Source: Helicobacter pylori NQ4053
GTDB taxonomy: Bacteria > Campylobacterota > Campylobacteria > Campylobacterales > Helicobacteraceae
Direction of reading: 5' to 3'
Assembly (NCBI RefSeq): GCF_000274605.1
Contig: NZ_AKNV01000004.1
Span: 124,001 to 188,000, forward strand
DNA length: 64,000 nucleotides
Numbering within the stretch: the first letter of the stretch is position 1; each line of letters begins with the position of its first letter. The translations under genes and the position numbers were made by a program. Below the pieces are notes generated by a model. It was not told where the DNA came from and made no database searches. It saw nothing but the letters and a program-made list of their open reading frames with translations. Below are positions 30,759 through 39,859 of this stretch, one piece after another.

Positions 30759-31493
30759 TTAGCGCAAAATCGCGCATTCATGATCTTGAATCTCTTCGGC
30801 TGAAGCGCGATTTGAAGTCAATGGGTTAAATTGTGTCGCTAATAAGACAAAGGAGTTATCGCTTTGTTGCACCACCGCCAAGCCATAGTCCCCCATGCGT
30901 TTATGCGCGTTAGGCACTTCTTTAGCAAGCATGATAAATGGGCTTTTTTGCGCTAATTCGCTCTCTGTTACCCGACGCGCCAAATATTTATGCCCGTTCA
31001 AACCGCCCGGTAATGGCGACCAACGGCTGTTGATTTTTTTTAGATTATTATCCAGCTGTTTGCGCACATCAAGGCTAATGCAAGAAATATGGATGTGAAA
31101 ATGGTTTTGCGATCGCCCTTTTTTAGAGTTGATCGTCAAAGAGATCGCATAATCAGGAATGGGTTTGCCGTATTTTTTACTCATAAAATCGCGCGCTTGC
31201 CAGGATAAGTAAAAAAAGTTAGGCGTAGAAGGATCAAGCAACAAAGGGCTTTCAATACCGCTAATGTGAGTCGTTGGCATCAACAAATATTGCAACGGGC
31301 CGTTAATATCTTTTAAAACCACATAGCCGGCATCGGGTTTGACTTCTATGCATGGCGAAGGATTCTGATTTTTCTCATAATTAGGCAGACATTTCTCAAA
31401 AACAATCTTACGCAACACATTCGGATCTTTAGCGTTTAAACTCATAACAGCGATAGCTACCACCGCTAAAAAAAGAAAGCCCGCTTTTTTCAT
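30759..31493 (-). CDS. cdh: CDP-diacylglycerol pyrophosphatase, enterobacterial-like
   Basis: Hydrolyses CDP-diacylglycerol to CMP and phosphatidate at the membrane. A signal-anchor-like N-terminus ([18 protein letters not shown]) precedes the catalytic domain with [10 protein letters not shown], a HIT-type His triad. From memory the sequence runs nearly colinear with E. coli Cdh (251 residues), sharing long words such as [27 protein letters not shown] and [16 protein letters not shown] with only small changes. Such closeness is not expected for vertical descent, so transfer from an enteric-type donor is likely. AAGGAG precedes the ATG. By position HP0871. Confidence 0.9.
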   Translation of the reverse strand: MKKAGFLFLAVVAIAVMSLNAKDPNVLRKIVFEKCLPNYEKNQNPSPCIEVKPDAGYVVLKDINGPLQYLLMPTTHISGIESPLLLDPSTPNFFYLSWQARDFMSKKYGKPIPDYAISLTINSKKGRSQNHFHIHISCISLDVRKQLDNNLKKINSRWSPLPGGLNGHKYLARRVTESELAQKSPFIMLAKEVPNAHKRMGDYGLAVVQQSDNSFVLLATQFNPLTSNRASAEEIQDHECAILR

Positions 31494-31854
31494 CTTTTTT
31501 GCTCCTTGTTTTTCTTGTTTTTAATGAGAGTTTTTGCAAACCCTCTTGTTATTTTTCTACAATAGTGGTTAAAAGCTTTAATCATTATGATTATTTTAAT
31601 AAATTTTAACTTATTAGTAACATTTAGTAACCTATTTTTAGAAAGAGCTTTTTGAATACTAACTAGAAAAAATTTAAATTGATAGCATTAAAAAAATCTA
31701 AAAGAATTTTTTAAAATATTAAATGGCTTGCGCTAAGCAAGTGGTAATTTTTCATCATGCGATCTTATGGGGTTGATACTTGTCAAAATAAAGCGTTTTA
31801 TAACCTTGATTTAGGTAATATCGTCAACCTAATACCACGATAAGGACGATTATC
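31494..31854. other. 361-bp AT-rich divergent intergenic region (cdh / yjdM-like)
   Basis: No coding frame was seen. It holds the perfect Fur-like palindrome at 31579-31593, a short direct repeat (AGTAACATTTAGTAAC) and a small stem-loop CTTGC-GCTAA-GCAAG at 31727-31741. Promoters for both flanking genes should lie here, but no -10 stands out. Confidence 0.6.
31579..31593. promoter_or_regulatory. perfect palindrome resembling an H. pylori Fur box
   Basis: TAATCAT-T-ATGATTA is an exact 7-1-7 palindrome and differs from the TAATAATnATTATTA Fur consensus at one position per arm. It lies about 85 bp upstream of cdh. Regulation of either neighbour by Fur is a guess. Confidence 0.45.
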
Positions 31855-32184
31855 ATGCAAGATTTACCCCCATGTCCTAAATGCAACGACGCCTACACCT
31901 ACCATGATGGCACGCAACTGATTTGCTCTAGTTGTTTGTATGAATGGAATGAAAATGAAGTTAATGATGAAGAATTGATCGTTAAAGATTGCCACAATAA
32001 TCTTTTACAAAATGGGGACTCGGTCATTCTCATTAAGGATTTAAAGGTTAAAGGCTCATCTTTAGTGCTTAAAAAAGGCACCAAAATCAAAAACATCAAA
32101 CTTGTCAATAGCGATCACAATGTGGATTGTAAAGTGGAAGGGCAGAGTTTGTCTTTAAAGTCTGAATTCCTCAAAAAAGCTTAG
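31855..32184 (+). CDS. YjdM/PhnA-family zinc-ribbon protein
   Basis: Small protein (109 residues) with an N-terminal zinc ribbon, CPKC and CSSC spaced by about 15 residues with HDGTQ between, then a beta-rich domain with [20 protein letters not shown] and KDLKVKGSS. It closely follows the E. coli YjdM (formerly PhnA) pattern and length. YjdM is not a phosphonoacetate hydrolase; the cellular role is unclear. By position HP0872. A strong stem-loop terminator lies just downstream, shared with the convergent small membrane protein gene. Confidence 0.85.
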   Translation: MQDLPPCPKCNDAYTYHDGTQLICSSCLYEWNENEVNDEELIVKDCHNNLLQNGDSVILIKDLKVKGSSLVLKKGTKIKNIKLVNSDHNVDCKVEGQSLSLKSEFLKKA

Positions 32185-32203
32185 GAAAATACAAAAGCTT
32201 AAG

Positions 32204-32223
32204 AAAAAGCTTAGTGGCTTTTT
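32204..32223. terminator. bidirectional stem-loop terminator
   Basis: AAAAAGC-TTAGTG-GCTTTTT: a 7-bp perfect stem flanked by A and T runs on both sides, between two convergent genes. It can serve both strands. Confidence 0.7.
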
Positions 32224-32235
32224 GAGCTTATAAAG

Positions 32236-32451
32236 TCATTTTTTAGAAAAAATCAACTTATCCAACTTGAAAAAAATCACCGCTCCAATGGTTTGCCCTA
32301 AGAAAAGATTGAGCCACAACGGAAAATTGAAATAATAAAAAACCTCCATAAAAGGCAACATCACCAACGCGCTCAACATCCATCTAAGCCAATAAATTAA
32401 AAACAGCTTGGAAGCGTATTCTGTGCCAAGTTTCTTAAAAAATTCTCGCAT
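32236..32451 (-). CDS. small two-span membrane protein
   Basis: 71 residues with two hydrophobic segments (YWLRWMLSALVMLPFMEVFY and LWLNLFLGQTIGAVIFF), a basic N-terminus and a basic C-terminus (KLDKLIFSKK). No family was recognised. By position HP0873. It follows kapA by about 85 bp on the same strand and could be read from it. Confidence 0.65.
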   Translation of the reverse strand: MREFFKKLGTEYASKLFLIYWLRWMLSALVMLPFMEVFYYFNFPLWLNLFLGQTIGAVIFFKLDKLIFSKK

Positions 32452-32535
32452 AAAGATAACCCTTTAAACCCTTTTTGCAAACTCTCCCTAAAAAGGAAAG
32501 CCCGCTATCAAGGAATATTCCTAAATCTCATACCT

Positions 32536-33414
32536 TTAGACAATCGTATAGGACACTCTTTTTTCAAAAAGTTTGCTCTCGTAATTGCCTAAATCCCTAC
32601 CATCCACAAGGGCAAAGGCATCGCCAAAAGTCGCCAATAAGGCAGAATCTAACTGCATGTCTTTATGGCGATTCAATGGGATAAAGACTTCCTTGTGATT
32701 ATTTTGAAAATCAAACGCTAGAAATGAATCTTTCAAATACACTTCCACTCTAGGAGCGTTTTTCACCACGCTGTTTTGAGCCAATTTCAAGCCTTGCACT
32801 TCAGCGCTTTTAATCCCGCACGCATGGCATAAGGACACAAACATGCTCTCTTGTGAAATGGTTGCAAACCAAGGCAAACTATCTCGTTTAGGCAAATTTT
32901 CTTTACCCTCTAAAGCCTTCTGTCTCTTAGGCATGTCATGCTTGATGAACGCATAAAAGTTACGGACGCTTTCTTTAGGGGTTGTTCCCTTGAGCTGGTT
33001 GGCAATGTTAGCCACGCTCGCATCGTCTCTTTCATAACGCCCCATTGCTACAAAATCGCTCGTTTCAAACAAACGCTCATTCAATTGATAGCTAGCGATC
33101 TCATAAGACAAATGGACTTGCTTTTTTTGAGCGCTTTTTAAAAAATCCACTTGCAAATAAGGCACTCCAAAATTAAGCATGCTTTCATAGCTAGCATGGT
33201 TGCCTTGTAAATGCACATTGCTCGCTACAACACTTGGCATGGGAATGAAAAGTGAAGTGTGTTCTGCAGAATCAAAATCAATGCTGTACTCAGCCTCTAT
33301 TTTATATTTTTTTGCAACACTCCCTTTGCTTTCTTCTGCCTGCAAAATCTGTGCTCCTAAAACAGCACCTGTAGCGCCTAAAGCAGTCGTTTTAATAAAA
33401 TCCCTTCGTTTCAT
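32536..33414 (-). CDS. kapA: catalase-associated protein KapA, Tat substrate
   Basis: Known in H. pylori as the protein linked with KatA and needed for its periplasmic role. The N-terminus KRRDFIKTTALGATGAVLGA is a twin-arginine signal (RRDFIK) with cleavage near ILQAEE. The mature part has a transglutaminase-like texture: SLCHACGIKSAEVQ around a Cys, then RVEVYLKDSFLAFDFQN, where the usual catalytic His before VEVYL is absent, so a non-enzymatic role is likely. 292 residues. It lies directly downstream of katA on the same strand. By position HP0874. Confidence 0.85.
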   Translation of the reverse strand: MKRRDFIKTTALGATGAVLGAQILQAEESKGSVAKKYKIEAEYSIDFDSAEHTSLFIPMPSVVASNVHLQGNHASYESMLNFGVPYLQVDFLKSAQKKQVHLSYEIASYQLNERLFETSDFVAMGRYERDDASVANIANQLKGTTPKESVRNFYAFIKHDMPKRQKALEGKENLPKRDSLPWFATISQESMFVSLCHACGIKSAEVQGLKLAQNSVVKNAPRVEVYLKDSFLAFDFQNNHKEVFIPLNRHKDMQLDSALLATFGDAFALVDGRDLGNYESKLFEKRVSYTIV

Positions 33415-33558
33415 AACTATAACTCTTTATTGTAATTTTTAAATTCGTTGAATGAATGAAAAAGTAGGACACACCACCAAAGGAATGATGAGTATCCAAA
33501 AACCTAAATTTTGAAAGACAAAGCGTCCCTAAAAAATAAGAACGCTCAAAGAAAAGAG

Positions 33559-35076
33559 TTACTTTTTCTTTTTCGTGTGGTGCATGTCTTTTCCATGCAT
33601 GTCTTTCATCATTTTTTGGTGCTTTTCAAGAGCTTTTTTAACTCCCTCAGCGTATTTGGGGTCAGCTTTCTTGAAATGCTCCAATTGTTTATCCACAATT
33701 TCCTTATGGGTAACATGAGCTAAAGACTCTCCAATAGTGTCATGCAACCTTTCTTTTTCATCAGCTGGCAATGAGCGGTAGTAATCACCTGGTTGGGTGT
33801 AGTAATCGCTATCATCAGCTCTGTAATCCCAATTCCACACTTCAAACTCTTTCTCAATATGAGCTAAGTTGAACTTAGGATCTCTCGCGCTCTTATCTTC
33901 TTTATAGCCAGGCAATGAGCTAGGCGTATAGTTTTGTAAAGAGCCGTAATACCCATTTTGCATGTAACCATCTCTGCTAGAAGAGTGGAATGGGCATCTT
34001 GGTTTATTAACCGGTATCTGAGGATAATTAACCCCTAAGCGGTAGCGGTGTGTGTCTCCATAAGAGAACAAGCGCCCTTGTAACATCCTATCAGGGCTAT
34101 AGCCAATTCCAGGAACCACATTAGCCGGAGTGAATGCCGCTTGCTCCACTTCTGCGAAATAGTTTTCAGGATTTTTATTCAACTCTACGATGCCCACTTC
34201 CATCAACGGATAATCTTGGAGATACCAAATTTTAGTTACATCAAACGGATGGAATCGATACTTCTTAGCGTCCTCTTCTGGCATCACTTGAATGCTTAAT
34301 TTCCATTTTGGGAAATCCCCTCTAGCGATCGCATTGAATAAATCCCTTTGATTGGAATCTGGATCGTATTTTCTGATTTCTGCGGCTTCTTCATTAGTCA
34401 AGTGCTTAACGCCTTGCATGGTTTCAAAGTGGAATTTCACCCAAAAGCGTTCGCCCTTAGCGTTAATAAGACTGAAAGTGTGGCTGCCAAAACCATCCAT
34501 GTGGCGGAAAGATTTAGGGATACCCCTATCGCTCATAACCCATGTGACTTGGTATAAGCTTTCAGGAACATTACTCCAAAAATCCCATACCATGTCATGG
34601 TTAGGCAAATTGGTTTGAGGATCTCGTTTTTGAGTGTGGATAAAATCAGGGAATTTGATCGCATCACGGATAAAGAAAACAGGCGTGTTGTTCCCCACTA
34701 AATCCCAGTTACCTTCTTCAGTGTAATACTTCATCGCAAAACCTCTAGGGTCTCTTACCGCATCCGCGCTGCCTCTTTCACCAGCCACAGTGGAAAATCT
34801 GAAGAAGCATTCGGTTTTTTTGCCCACTTTAGAGAAAATTTTCGCTTTAGTGTATTTAGTGATGTCTTTAGTCACGGTGAAAGTGCCATAAGCCCCGCTT
34901 CCTTTAGCATGCACTACCCTTTCAGGAATCCTTTCTCTGTCAAACGCCGCTAACTTTTCCAAAAACCAAGTGCTTTGCAATAAAACAGGACCTCTAGGGC
35001 CAGCCGTAATCACATTGTTGTCATCCCAAACGGGAGCACCAAAAGCAGTGGTTTGTTTCACATCTTTATTAACCAT
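33559..35076 (-). CDS. katA: catalase KatA
   Basis: Haem catalase, destroying hydrogen peroxide in cytoplasm and periplasm. Clade-3 small-subunit enzyme of 505 residues. Catalytic His is in [12 protein letters not shown] near residue 56, Asn in [10 protein letters not shown], and the proximal haem-ligand Tyr in [14 protein letters not shown]. The start giving MVNKDVK is chosen because AAAGGA lies just upstream; an in-frame ATG 14 codons earlier is not supported. The C-terminal tail ([18 protein letters not shown]) is rich in Lys, Met and His. Followed by kapA; divergent from frpB1. By position HP0875. Confidence 0.97.
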   Translation of the reverse strand: MVNKDVKQTTAFGAPVWDDNNVITAGPRGPVLLQSTWFLEKLAAFDRERIPERVVHAKGSGAYGTFTVTKDITKYTKAKIFSKVGKKTECFFRFSTVAGERGSADAVRDPRGFAMKYYTEEGNWDLVGNNTPVFFIRDAIKFPDFIHTQKRDPQTNLPNHDMVWDFWSNVPESLYQVTWVMSDRGIPKSFRHMDGFGSHTFSLINAKGERFWVKFHFETMQGVKHLTNEEAAEIRKYDPDSNQRDLFNAIARGDFPKWKLSIQVMPEEDAKKYRFHPFDVTKIWYLQDYPLMEVGIVELNKNPENYFAEVEQAAFTPANVVPGIGYSPDRMLQGRLFSYGDTHRYRLGVNYPQIPVNKPRCPFHSSSRDGYMQNGYYGSLQNYTPSSLPGYKEDKSARDPKFNLAHIEKEFEVWNWDYRADDSDYYTQPGDYYRSLPADEKERLHDTIGESLAHVTHKEIVDKQLEHFKKADPKYAEGVKKALEKHQKMMKDMHGKDMHHTKKKK

Positions 35077-35293
35077 CTTTTTTCCTTTATTTGATCTTAA
35101 ATCTTCGTAATCTAGCACTAAGCCAATTACTTGTGGGGATTATTACATAATTTGTTATACAAAGACTAACAAGATTCAATTTCCTTAAAAAATCCTTTTT
35201 TTAAGAATAAAAAAACCCCTTAAGTATTTCTATTCGTAACAATTAATGAAAATAAGAAAGATTAAAAACAAAATTTTATTTTTAATCTGGTTT

Positions 35294-35308
35294 TAATAAT
35301 AATTATTA
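35294..35308. promoter_or_regulatory. Fur box, exact consensus, overlapping the frpB1 -10
   Basis: TAATAATAATTATTA matches the H. pylori Fur consensus TAATAATnATTATTA at every defined position. The right arm overlaps the -10 TATACT of frpB1, so iron-loaded Fur should block RNA polymerase. frpB1 is a known iron- and Fur-regulated gene; katA, divergent from here, has also been reported as Fur-responsive. Confidence 0.9.
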
Positions 35309-35341
35309 TACTATTCTACCTCAATGTTTTAGTGGATTTTG

Positions 35342-35352
35342 TTTTTTTTTTT
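35342..35352 (+). repeat. poly-T(11) tract in the frpB1 leader
   Basis: Eleven consecutive T between the -10/Fur box and the start codon. Homopolymers of this length slip in H. pylori and can tune promoter spacing or leader structure. Effect on frpB1 is inference. Confidence 0.8.
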
Positions 35353-35395
35353 GATTTTTATTTTTTGAATTTTTAAATTTAAGGAGAGTTGTTGG

Positions 35396-37771
35396 ATGTT
35401 TTTAAGATCATACCCAAAGCTTAGATACGCTTTATGTTTGCCCCTACTCACTGAGACTTGCTATAGTGAAGAGCGGACTTTAAACAAGGTTACCACCCAA
35501 GCCAAAAGGATTTTCACTTACAATAATGAGTTTAAGGTTACTTCTAAAGAATTGGATCAACGCCAAAGCAATGAAGTCAAAGACCTGTTTAGGACTAACC
35601 CTGATGTGAATGTGGGCGGAGGGAGCGTGATGGGGCAGAAAATCTATGTGAGAGGCGTTGAAGACAGGCTTTTAAGGGTTACGGTGGATGGGGCTGCACA
35701 AAATGGCAATATCTACCACCACCAAGGCAACACCGTGATTGACCCTGGCATGCTCAAAAGCGTGGAAGTTACTAAAGGCGCGGCGAATGCGAGTGCGGGG
35801 CCAGGAGCGATTGCGGGAGTGATTAAAATGGAGACTAAAGGAGCGGCTGATTTTATCCCTAGGGGGAAAAATTATGCAGCGAGTGGGGCGGTGAGTTTTT
35901 ATACTAATTTTGGGGACAGGGAGACTTTTAGATCGGCTTATCAAAATGCACATTTTGACATTATCGCTTACTACACACACCAAAATATTTTCTATTATAG
36001 GAGCGGTGCTACAGCGATGAAAAACCTTTTCAATCCCACACAAGCCGATAAAGAGCCAGGAACCCCTAGCGAACAGAACAACGCTTTGATTAAAATGAAT
36101 GGCTATTTGAGCGACAGAGACACGCTCACTTTCAGCTGGAACATGACACGAGATAACGCTACACGCCCTTTAAGGAGCAACGCTATAGGGTTAGCCTATC
36201 CTTGTGAAGCCCCTTTTAGCCCTGATGGCGCTCAAGGGTGTCCTAATGTGCTAGATAGTTTCACTAGATACATGTATCACTCCATTAATAGCGCTAACAA
36301 TCTTTCATTACAATATAAAAGAGAGGCGGGAAATTCTTTTGGCGACCCACGATTAGATTTTACCCTTTATACAAGCATCAGGAACGCTCAGTTTGATCCT
36401 TTATTTGATCCTAATGGCGTTTATGCCAAATTCCCCACTTCTTTAGCGAGTGCATGGGAAAGAGAAAATTACCCATGCGTTGAAGGCGGGTATTGCACCC
36501 CAAGCTTTTCTGATGTGGATAAACCAAGCTCACAACCTAGAAATCTGTTTTTAAACAACACCGGCTTAAACCTTAAAGTCGCGCATGTGATTGATGAAGC
36601 CACAGACAGCCTTTTTGAATACGGATTCAACTACCAAAATTTAAGCGTTTTTGACGCTCGTATCCCTAAATCAGAATTATACAGGCCTAATCAAGTCTAT
36701 ACTGATGATAAAGGACAAAAACAAATCGCTTGCTCTCTTGTGGATAATAACCCCAATGACCCTACGCTATGCCAAAGAGGGAAAGCGAACGGGAATATTT
36801 ATGGAGGCTACGTGCAAGCGAATTACTCGCCTCATAAAATCATCACTTTTGGAGCGGGGGTTAGGTGGGACGCCTACACGCTTTATGACAAGGATTGGAA
36901 CCACCGCTACACTCAAGGCTTTAGCCCTAGCGCGGCTCTTGTGCTAAGCCCCATTGAGCCTTTATCTTTAAAAATCACTTATTCTCAAGTTACAAGGGGG
37001 GTTATGCCAGGAGATGGCGTGTACATGCGTCAAAACGATTTACGATACGCTAAAAACATCAAGCCTGAAGTGGGCTCTAACGCTGAATTTAATATTGATT
37101 ATTCAAGCCAGTATTTTAGCGGGAGGGCTGCGGCGTTCTATCAAGCTTTGGATAATTTCATCTCACAATACGCGCAAAATTTGATCGTAACCAATTTAAA
37201 TCAAGCGATTCGCATTTATGGCTATGAAGTGGGTGGGACTTTTAGATACAAGGGCGTGAGTTTGAATGTAGGGATCTCGCGTACCTGGCCCACCACTAGG
37301 GGGTATTTAATGGCGGATAGCTATGAGCTTGCCGCAAGCACCGGTAATGTTTTTATCATTAAATTGGATTACACCATCCCCAAAACAGGGATCAATCTTG
37401 CATGGCTTAGCCGCTTTGTTACCGGTTTGGATTATTGCGGGTTTGATATTTATTTGCCCGATTATGGGACGGCTGAGAAACCCAAAACCCCTACCGATTT
37501 AGCCAAATGCGGATCTAAATTAGGGTTAGTGCATATGCACAAACCGGGCTATGGCGTGAGTAATTTTTATATCAATTGGAGTCCTAAAACCAAAAGCCGC
37601 TGGAAAGGTTTGTTGCTTTCAGCCGTGTTCAATAATGTTTTCAACAAATTCTATGTGGATCAAACAAGCCCCTATGTCATGAGCCCGGATATGCCAGGCA
37701 CTGACGCTATTAAAAGAGCGATCGCCGAGCCTGGTTTTAATGCGCGTTTTGAAGTGGCTTACAAATGGTGA
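35396..37771 (+). CDS. frpB1: TonB-dependent iron/haem outer membrane receptor FrpB1
   Basis: Outer-membrane receptor; FrpB1 (HP0876) has been reported to bind haem and haemoglobin. Signal peptide about residues 1-24 (LRYALCLPLLTETCYS). The plug domain follows: AKRIFTYNNEFKVTSKEL, LFRTNPDVNVGGGS, KIYVRGVEDRLLRVTVDGA and GMLKSVEVTKGAA. The remaining 600 residues are barrel, ending in Trp (FEVAYKW). Length 791, intact. SD AAGGAGA before the ATG. Controlled by the adjacent Fur box. It ends directly against ruvC, convergent. Confidence 0.95.
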   Translation: MFLRSYPKLRYALCLPLLTETCYSEERTLNKVTTQAKRIFTYNNEFKVTSKELDQRQSNEVKDLFRTNPDVNVGGGSVMGQKIYVRGVEDRLLRVTVDGAAQNGNIYHHQGNTVIDPGMLKSVEVTKGAANASAGPGAIAGVIKMETKGAADFIPRGKNYAASGAVSFYTNFGDRETFRSAYQNAHFDIIAYYTHQNIFYYRSGATAMKNLFNPTQADKEPGTPSEQNNALIKMNGYLSDRDTLTFSWNMTRDNATRPLRSNAIGLAYPCEAPFSPDGAQGCPNVLDSFTRYMYHSINSANNLSLQYKREAGNSFGDPRLDFTLYTSIRNAQFDPLFDPNGVYAKFPTSLASAWERENYPCVEGGYCTPSFSDVDKPSSQPRNLFLNNTGLNLKVAHVIDEATDSLFEYGFNYQNLSVFDARIPKSELYRPNQVYTDDKGQKQIACSLVDNNPNDPTLCQRGKANGNIYGGYVQANYSPHKIITFGAGVRWDAYTLYDKDWNHRYTQGFSPSAALVLSPIEPLSLKITYSQVTRGVMPGDGVYMRQNDLRYAKNIKPEVGSNAEFNIDYSSQYFSGRAAAFYQALDNFISQYAQNLIVTNLNQAIRIYGYEVGGTFRYKGVSLNVGISRTWPTTRGYLMADSYELAASTGNVFIIKLDYTIPKTGINLAWLSRFVTGLDYCGFDIYLPDYGTAEKPKTPTDLAKCGSKLGLVHMHKPGYGVSNFYINWSPKTKSRWKGLLLSAVFNNVFNKFYVDQTSPYVMSPDMPGTDAIKRAIAEPGFNARFEVAYKW

Positions 37772-38245
37772 TTAGTGGAGCTTTAAGCGTTGCGCATGCG
37801 TGATAGCAACGGCTATCGCATCGCTAATATCCAAAGGCTTGATTTCGCTTGTGATGTTAAGCAAGCGTTTGACCATAAAGGCCACTTGCTCTTTAGCGGC
37901 TTTCCCGTTACCAGTTAGGGCTTTTTTGACTTGCAAGGGCGTGTATTCGCTGAAATTACCAATCCTTTCTAAAATCTTTAAGGACAACGCCCCCCTGAAT
38001 TGCGCGAGTTTGATCACGCTTTTAGGGTTATACCCAAAGAAAATATCCTCAATCGCTACTTCATGGACTTCGTAACGATCCAATAAACAATCTAAGGCTT
38101 CTATCAAGTCTAAAATTTGCTCTTGCAAGCGTGTCGTGGTGATATTAATGAACCCGGCCGTGATTAAAGAAAGCTTGTTAGAAGCGTGAGAAATGATAGC
38201 ATACCCGCATTTCCTACTGCCTGGGTCTATTCCTAAAATACGCAT
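37772..38245 (-). CDS. ruvC: Holliday junction endodeoxyribonuclease RuvC
   Basis: Resolves Holliday junctions with RuvAB in recombination and repair. RNase-H fold: [14 protein letters not shown] with catalytic Asp7, [15 protein letters not shown] with Glu, and the C-terminal acidic pair in [14 protein letters not shown]. The ATG gives 157 residues; a TTG one codon earlier is not needed. Its stop abuts the frpB1 stop. A TATAAT lies about 45 bp upstream. ruvA is 3.2 kb away, beyond the decayed-gene region. By position HP0877. Confidence 0.95.
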   Translation of the reverse strand: MRILGIDPGSRKCGYAIISHASNKLSLITAGFINITTTRLQEQILDLIEALDCLLDRYEVHEVAIEDIFFGYNPKSVIKLAQFRGALSLKILERIGNFSEYTPLQVKKALTGNGKAAKEQVAFMVKRLLNITSEIKPLDISDAIAVAITHAQRLKLH

Positions 38246-38289
38246 CAATCATTCCTATTATTTAATTGCAAGGTTTAAAAAACGCTATT

Positions 38290-38295
38290 ATTATA
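38290..38295 (-). promoter_or_regulatory. candidate -10 (TATAAT) of ruvC
   Basis: Perfect TATAAT on the minus strand about 45 bp before the ruvC ATG, in a 130-bp gap with a divergent gene whose own candidate -10 (TATAAA) is at 38358. Confidence 0.45.
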
Positions 38296-38377
38296 TCCAT
38301 GTTTCTTGTTGGCGCAAAAATACAAGATTGCATTAAGAACTTTTAAAAAATTTAGCGTATAAATAAGGGAGCAATAA

Positions 38378-39109
38378 ATGAAAGCAAACACAATCATACT
38401 AGTGGATTGGGAGAATTTCAGGCGCGATATTAAACAAACAAAGTGCGTTAATTACAATATCGCTTTAGATGTGATCGTTACTATCAGGGCTTTTTTACTA
38501 GATGATGAATGGATCAGTCGTATTTACTTTTATACCACCCCACCCTTTGATTTTGAACATGCGTTATGGGATAAAAGGAATGACACGCTCCAAAATGAAA
38601 AAAATCCGGGAACAGAAATGAAAATCTTCACCAGTAGCGACATTGAAGAGATCTTACAAAGCAGTGAAGCGACTAAATGGGAAAAGATTTATAGCGATGT
38701 GGAAAATTTCCAACATGATCTCGCTTCATTGGATCAAGTGGAATTGAGGTTAGGGAGGACTAAGTTAAACGCAATAAGAGTGGAGTTTGATGGGAGTTAT
38801 AGAGCGTTATTGGAACAAAAACAGGTGGATATGCTCATGGGTCTTGACATTCAAAGAATCGCCTTTAAAAAAATAGCTGATAGGATTTTGATATTTTCAA
38901 AAGATACGGATCTAATCCCCGCGCTCAAATTAGCCAGAGATGAGGGGCTAAGGGTGGATATTGCCGATTTATCTAACAGATTGTCTCTTCTTAGCCAGGA
39001 TTTGAAATACAATTCGGATAAAGTGAGGAAATTGAGCAGTAACGAAGTCAAAGACAAGCTGTTTTCCATCAGAGAAAATCTCACTAAAACCAACTGGGCT
39101 TTAAACTAA
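38378..39109 (+). CDS. NYN-domain (LabA/DUF88-like) putative ribonuclease
   Basis: 243-residue cytoplasmic protein with a PIN-like NYN fold. Acidic catalytic candidates lie in TIILVDWENFRRD (Asp10), KQVDMLMGLDI and ILIFSKDTDLIPALKLARDEG, the usual three sites of NYN metal-dependent RNases. The C-terminal 50 residues are helical and charged. The start ATG has GGGAG upstream and a close TATAAA, giving a very short leader. Substrate is unknown. By position HP0879. Single gene, divergent from ruvC. Confidence 0.75.
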   Translation: MKANTIILVDWENFRRDIKQTKCVNYNIALDVIVTIRAFLLDDEWISRIYFYTTPPFDFEHALWDKRNDTLQNEKNPGTEMKIFTSSDIEEILQSSEATKWEKIYSDVENFQHDLASLDQVELRLGRTKLNAIRVEFDGSYRALLEQKQVDMLMGLDIQRIAFKKIADRILIFSKDTDLIPALKLARDEGLRVDIADLSNRLSLLSQDLKYNSDKVRKLSSNEVKDKLFSIRENLTKTNWALN

Positions 39110-39269
39110 ACCCTAAAAAGGGTTATTTCATTTTTATAGAGTTTAAAAAATCATTTTTTAAAAGCTCAATTATTGGCGTTTGATCAGAACAAAGCCAGAA
39201 TTTTAAAGGGGTTTTTAGGCTTATTTTTTTCATACTGACTGGGTAAGTCTGGGTAGTTTATTGCCTTGC

Positions 39270-39690
39270 TTATTCTTTTGTGGTAGGATTGGGGTTATTA
39301 GAGTTTAAAGAAGAAGCTAAACGCTCTCCATCTTTTGTAATTAAGCTAGGGTCTATAAACTTAGCTTGCTCTCTAAGATTTCCTGCTTTCTTTTCAAACC
39401 CTATAATAACCCACTCACTCTTTAATGATTCGCTTTATCCATTATCATTCTCGCTTCCTCTATGATTTGATTGTAGCTATACTCTTCGTTAGTTTTTCAT
39501 TTCCTGACTTCCTTGACTTTTTCAAGTTTTTGTTTTATAGTTTCAATGGTAGCCCACTCATTGCTTTTTAGCATTTTCAGCTATCCTGCGGAATGAAAGA
39601 GTGGATAATGTCCGCCTTGTCAATCTCTGCTTTAACATTATTTTTTGTTTGCATTCATTCTCCTTGCGTTCTCCTTGAAAAGATTTAGGT
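39270..39690 (-). pseudogene. decayed remnant of a repeat-family (DUF3519-type) gene
   Basis: Three open pieces in different frames follow each other on the minus strand: NNVKAEIDKADIIHSFIPQD, then NEWATIETIKQKLEKVKEVR and NEEYSYNQIIEEARMIMDK, then EWVIIGFEKKAGNLREQAKF ... NPNPTTKE and a stop. They are separated by stop codons, so the gene is dead. The last piece (WVIIGFE..., NPNPTT) parallels the end of the larger pseudogene next to ruvA (WVVSSYE..., NPTTN), so both derive from the same family. Confidence 0.6.
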
Positions 39691-39859
39691 CGTTATTTGA
39701 CTTTGTTGGGGTTTTTATGGTAGCATCCTTACAGACATCGCTATAGGAACTCAACCTATGGTTGCCCCTTAGAGGGTTTGGTGTCTTGCATTAAAGCTTT
39801 GATTGATACATCATTTTTAAGATTAATTCATTTTTCACTCCTTGACTTATTAAAGTTTT
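39691..39859. other. non-coding stretch with a degenerate copy of a downstream motif
   Basis: No frame was seen. The words GGAACTCAACCTATGG and TTAAGATTAATTCATTTTTC recur in altered form about 160-200 bp further on (GGAACTCGACCTATGT, TTAAAACTAATTCACTCTTTC), so this is a decayed tandem copy of the following segment. Confidence 0.5.

Larger units (their letters stand above)
35077..35395. other. 319-bp divergent control region, katA / frpB1
   Basis: Contains the perfect Fur box at 35294-35308, a -10 for frpB1 overlapping its right end (TATACT, 35307-35312), a run of 11 T at 35342-35352 in the frpB1 leader, and a leader SD AAGGAGA before frpB1. On the minus strand the AT-rich stretch around 35140-35165 should contain the katA promoter; no single -10 is clearly best. 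Confidence 0.7.

Noticed and set aside
35077..35118. 14-codon N-terminal extension of katA
   Set aside because: AAAGGA stands directly before the ATG of MVNKDVK, the known KatA start.
35672..36043. 123-codon frame antisense to frpB1, and similar long antisense frames in flgE, guaC, fecD and vacA
   Set aside because: All lie opposite well-recognised genes, lack ribosome sites and family features; they reflect codon bias of the sense gene.
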